This document shows positions 62,246 to 64,000 of a DNA stretch of 64,000 nucleotides, piece after piece. The notes beneath the pieces were generated by a model. It ran no database searches. It worked only from the letters and a program-made list of their open reading frames with translations, and had not been told where the DNA came from. This stretch comes from Ulota crispa. Taxonomy: Eukaryota > Streptophyta > Bryopsida > Orthotrichales > Orthotrichaceae. Location of the stretch: positions 12,434,539-12,498,538 of the forward strand of contig OY987248.1 of assembly GCA_963920765.1 (NCBI GenBank), given 5' to 3'. Each line of letters begins with the position of its first letter. The stretch's first letter is position 1. A program made the translations under genes and the position numbers.

Positions 62246-62251
<6 letters not shown>
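61239..62251. other. 3' flank of RUVBL2
   Basis: The first several hundred bases keep a moderate G/C content and are probably 3' UTR. No further gene is recognised. Confidence 0.4.

Positions 62252-62282
<31 letters not shown>
62252..62282. repeat. (TA)n microsatellite
   Basis: About fifteen TA units. Confidence 0.95.
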
Positions 62283-62286
<4 letters not shown>

Positions 62287-62762
62287 TAGAGTTGACAAAG
62301 TTCTTCTCTAGTTTTTTTAGGCATGACACACGTATCACCAAAGAGTTCTATTTTTCATTAGAAGTTCTAATCTTAATGGCCATTAATGAGTTGGGGTAAA
62401 TAAATGCATGGGTAAATAAATGTATAGAAATAAACATTGAATAATTTGTATAAATAGTTGAATAATGTATATTCCCAAATTATGGAAGGAGGTTTGTACA
62501 TTGCTTTAGAATTAAATTCTCAATTTTAAAGTAGAATCCGATTCCTTTGTTGAGGTTTATGATCTGTGTATTGGCCCTTCACAATAATGGATTATTCTTG
62601 GTTGCAAATGATGTGGGTCTATAAATCACACATGTGATCTTTTTTATGTGGAAAATTACATGTTCTAAATTTGAAAACCTGTGATTATTTAAATCACAAA
62701 TCCTAAATATCCAAAATGTCTAGAGTTGATTTCAGTTTCGTTTGACCTTAGCATAAAAGCAG

Positions 62763-62935
62763 TCATACTACTAAAATCACAATGACCTCTATAATATCAC
62801 AATTGATCTCTATAATATCACATGTCCAATCTTTGATATCATCACGCTACTAAAATCATAATAACCTCCATAATATCACATTTTGGTCTTTGTAAATATC
62901 ATATCTCTAGTCTTTGTGATATTATCACAAGAATA
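62763..62935. repeat. Dispersed ATAATATCACA-type repeat
   Basis: Begins ATACTACTAAAATCACAATG, as at 3010, then repeats CTCTATAATATCACA-like and CTACTAAAATCATAATAACC units, so the block itself is duplicated. It is related in inverse to 16196-16280. Confidence 0.6.
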
Positions 62936-63759
62936 CAATTTGAAAGCTTACTGAAATTTTTATTTTACACTAACATATGAAAATCCTAATGAACACTTGG
63001 CACTTTTATTTGATGCCAAATATTATACCTCTTGCAATATTGTGACAAATGCACAAATTATAAAGCTTCCATAGACCACAAGTCTATGGAAGGCTCTATA
63101 TAGTGCCTTCAAATCCCTTTTCCAATGGAGATGCTCTAAAGTGTGAAAATTGCATTACATTTTTCCTCTTATCATTTATTGTGGAAAACGTCCTCCCTAG
63201 TTGAATAACGTTTTGCATAATGCTCTTGAATTATTGTTATTATTATTATTTTAAAGTTTCCAATGTTATTAAGTGTGGTTAAATTTCCAAAAAAATAATA
63301 GTACCAAATGTTTATTTGTTTGACACAAGGAAAAATGTGAATATAGTAGTTGAGGTGTTAAGTCTAAATTTTTTTTACATTTAGTAATATGTCTAGCCAC
63401 TAGAAAACATTGTGGCAATCACTTTTGGGAGGATCCCAATAGTGGACAGTCGGGTCCATTAATCTTGCGAACTGCAATTTTGAGGTATTTAGTTCTTTTA
63501 ATGAAAAGTGGAGTATAATTGGTACATTTTTGTCCAAAATTTATCATTGCATCCTTACGTAATCCCAATCAAGCATACCAAATTTCAATTTCAAAAAAGC
63601 AAAACTTCATTTTTGGTGAAATTTTAAAGCAAAATTCTATGGTTTTACATGGTGTTTTATTAAAAACAATTGGTGATGAATTTTTGAGAGTTGATTTCAT
63701 GGGTATGAAGGAAACATTCATATGCACATCTTCCATGCTAAAAAATATCTCCTTAAGTG
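62936..63759. other. Intergenic A/T-rich DNA
   Basis: No gene recognised. TGAAAGCTTACTGAAATTTT and following words mirror 16140-16190, extending the similarity between these two repeat regions. Confidence 0.4.
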
Positions 63760-64000
63760 ACAAAAATTTGATCAATACAAGATTCAATGAAACTTGTGAT
63801 AGGCCCAAATCTTGTAAAATACATATCTTTATTTTTTAACTAGCTTTCATCAAGTAAACAAGATGTCATGTTCAAAGATACAAACTTAGTCACAATATTT
63901 GAGTCAAACAACAAAATATGATTTTCATAAAATAAAATAAAAATTCAAGATTTGGGCCTATCACAAGTTTCATTGAATCTTTTATTGATCAAATTTTTGT
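63760..64000. repeat. Long inverted repeat cut by the window edge
   Basis: 63760-63814 (ACAAAAATTTGATCAATACA ... GGCCCAAATCTTG) is repeated inverted at 63946-64000 with about one mismatch in 55 positions. The spacer is about 130 bp. The right arm runs to the last base of the window, so the element continues outside. Confidence 0.85.

Overview
This is a stretch of nuclear DNA from a plant-type (streptophyte) genome. The reasons are spliced genes with GT-AG introns, plant-style MER3, METTL13, PAM16 and COPI-associated homologues, interstitial copies of the plant telomere motif (AAACCCT), A/T-rich intergenic DNA and many short inverted-repeat transposons. I cannot name the species. The gene density (about one gene per 8 kb) and the absence of any recognisable LTR retrotransposon suggest a small or medium genome, and a non-flowering plant or streptophyte alga is a reasonable guess, but that is inference.

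Layout. Eight protein-coding loci are supported. (1) 742-5077, minus: COPI-associated-type Golgi membrane protein, 3' end unresolved. (2) 7949-8395, plus: intronless mitochondrial ribosomal protein L11. (3) 13718-14044, plus: intronless PAM16, a subunit of the mitochondrial import motor. (4) 18412-22382, minus: four-exon gene joining an N-terminal SAM-like region to a PRXL2/FAM213-type thioredoxin-fold domain. (5) 26678-37147, minus: meiotic crossover helicase MER3/HFM1, a model of 31 exons and about 1495 residues. (6) 41264-48848, plus: METTL13-type double methyltransferase, 16 exons, 767 residues. (7) 52080-53671, plus: F-box/kelch-like gene with an in-frame stop, probably a pseudogene. (8) 58209-61238, plus: RUVBL2 (Reptin), five exons, 468 residues. 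For loci 4, 5, 6 and 8 the exon phases join in frame from start to stop and the totals are divisible by three.

The DNA between and inside the genes is dominated by small non-autonomous elements. The most striking group is bounded by TTAA with inverted termini beginning CCCYTAAA. Neighbouring copies share one TTAA (6768-7707 and 11974-13129), as expected of piggyBac-type insertion. Other groups are ~320-bp foldback elements in introns of the SAM-PRXL2 gene and RUVBL2, elements beginning GGGAATTGATA, and two ~300-bp inverted-terminus families. There is also a 51-bp-arm hairpin at 24098-24203. A block from about 26.0 to 38.1 kb, holding MER3, differs in texture from its flanks and contains none of these repeats.

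The genes are unrelated housekeeping and meiotic functions (translation, mitochondrial import, redox, chromatin ATPase, crossover formation). I see no operon-like or cluster logic linking them.
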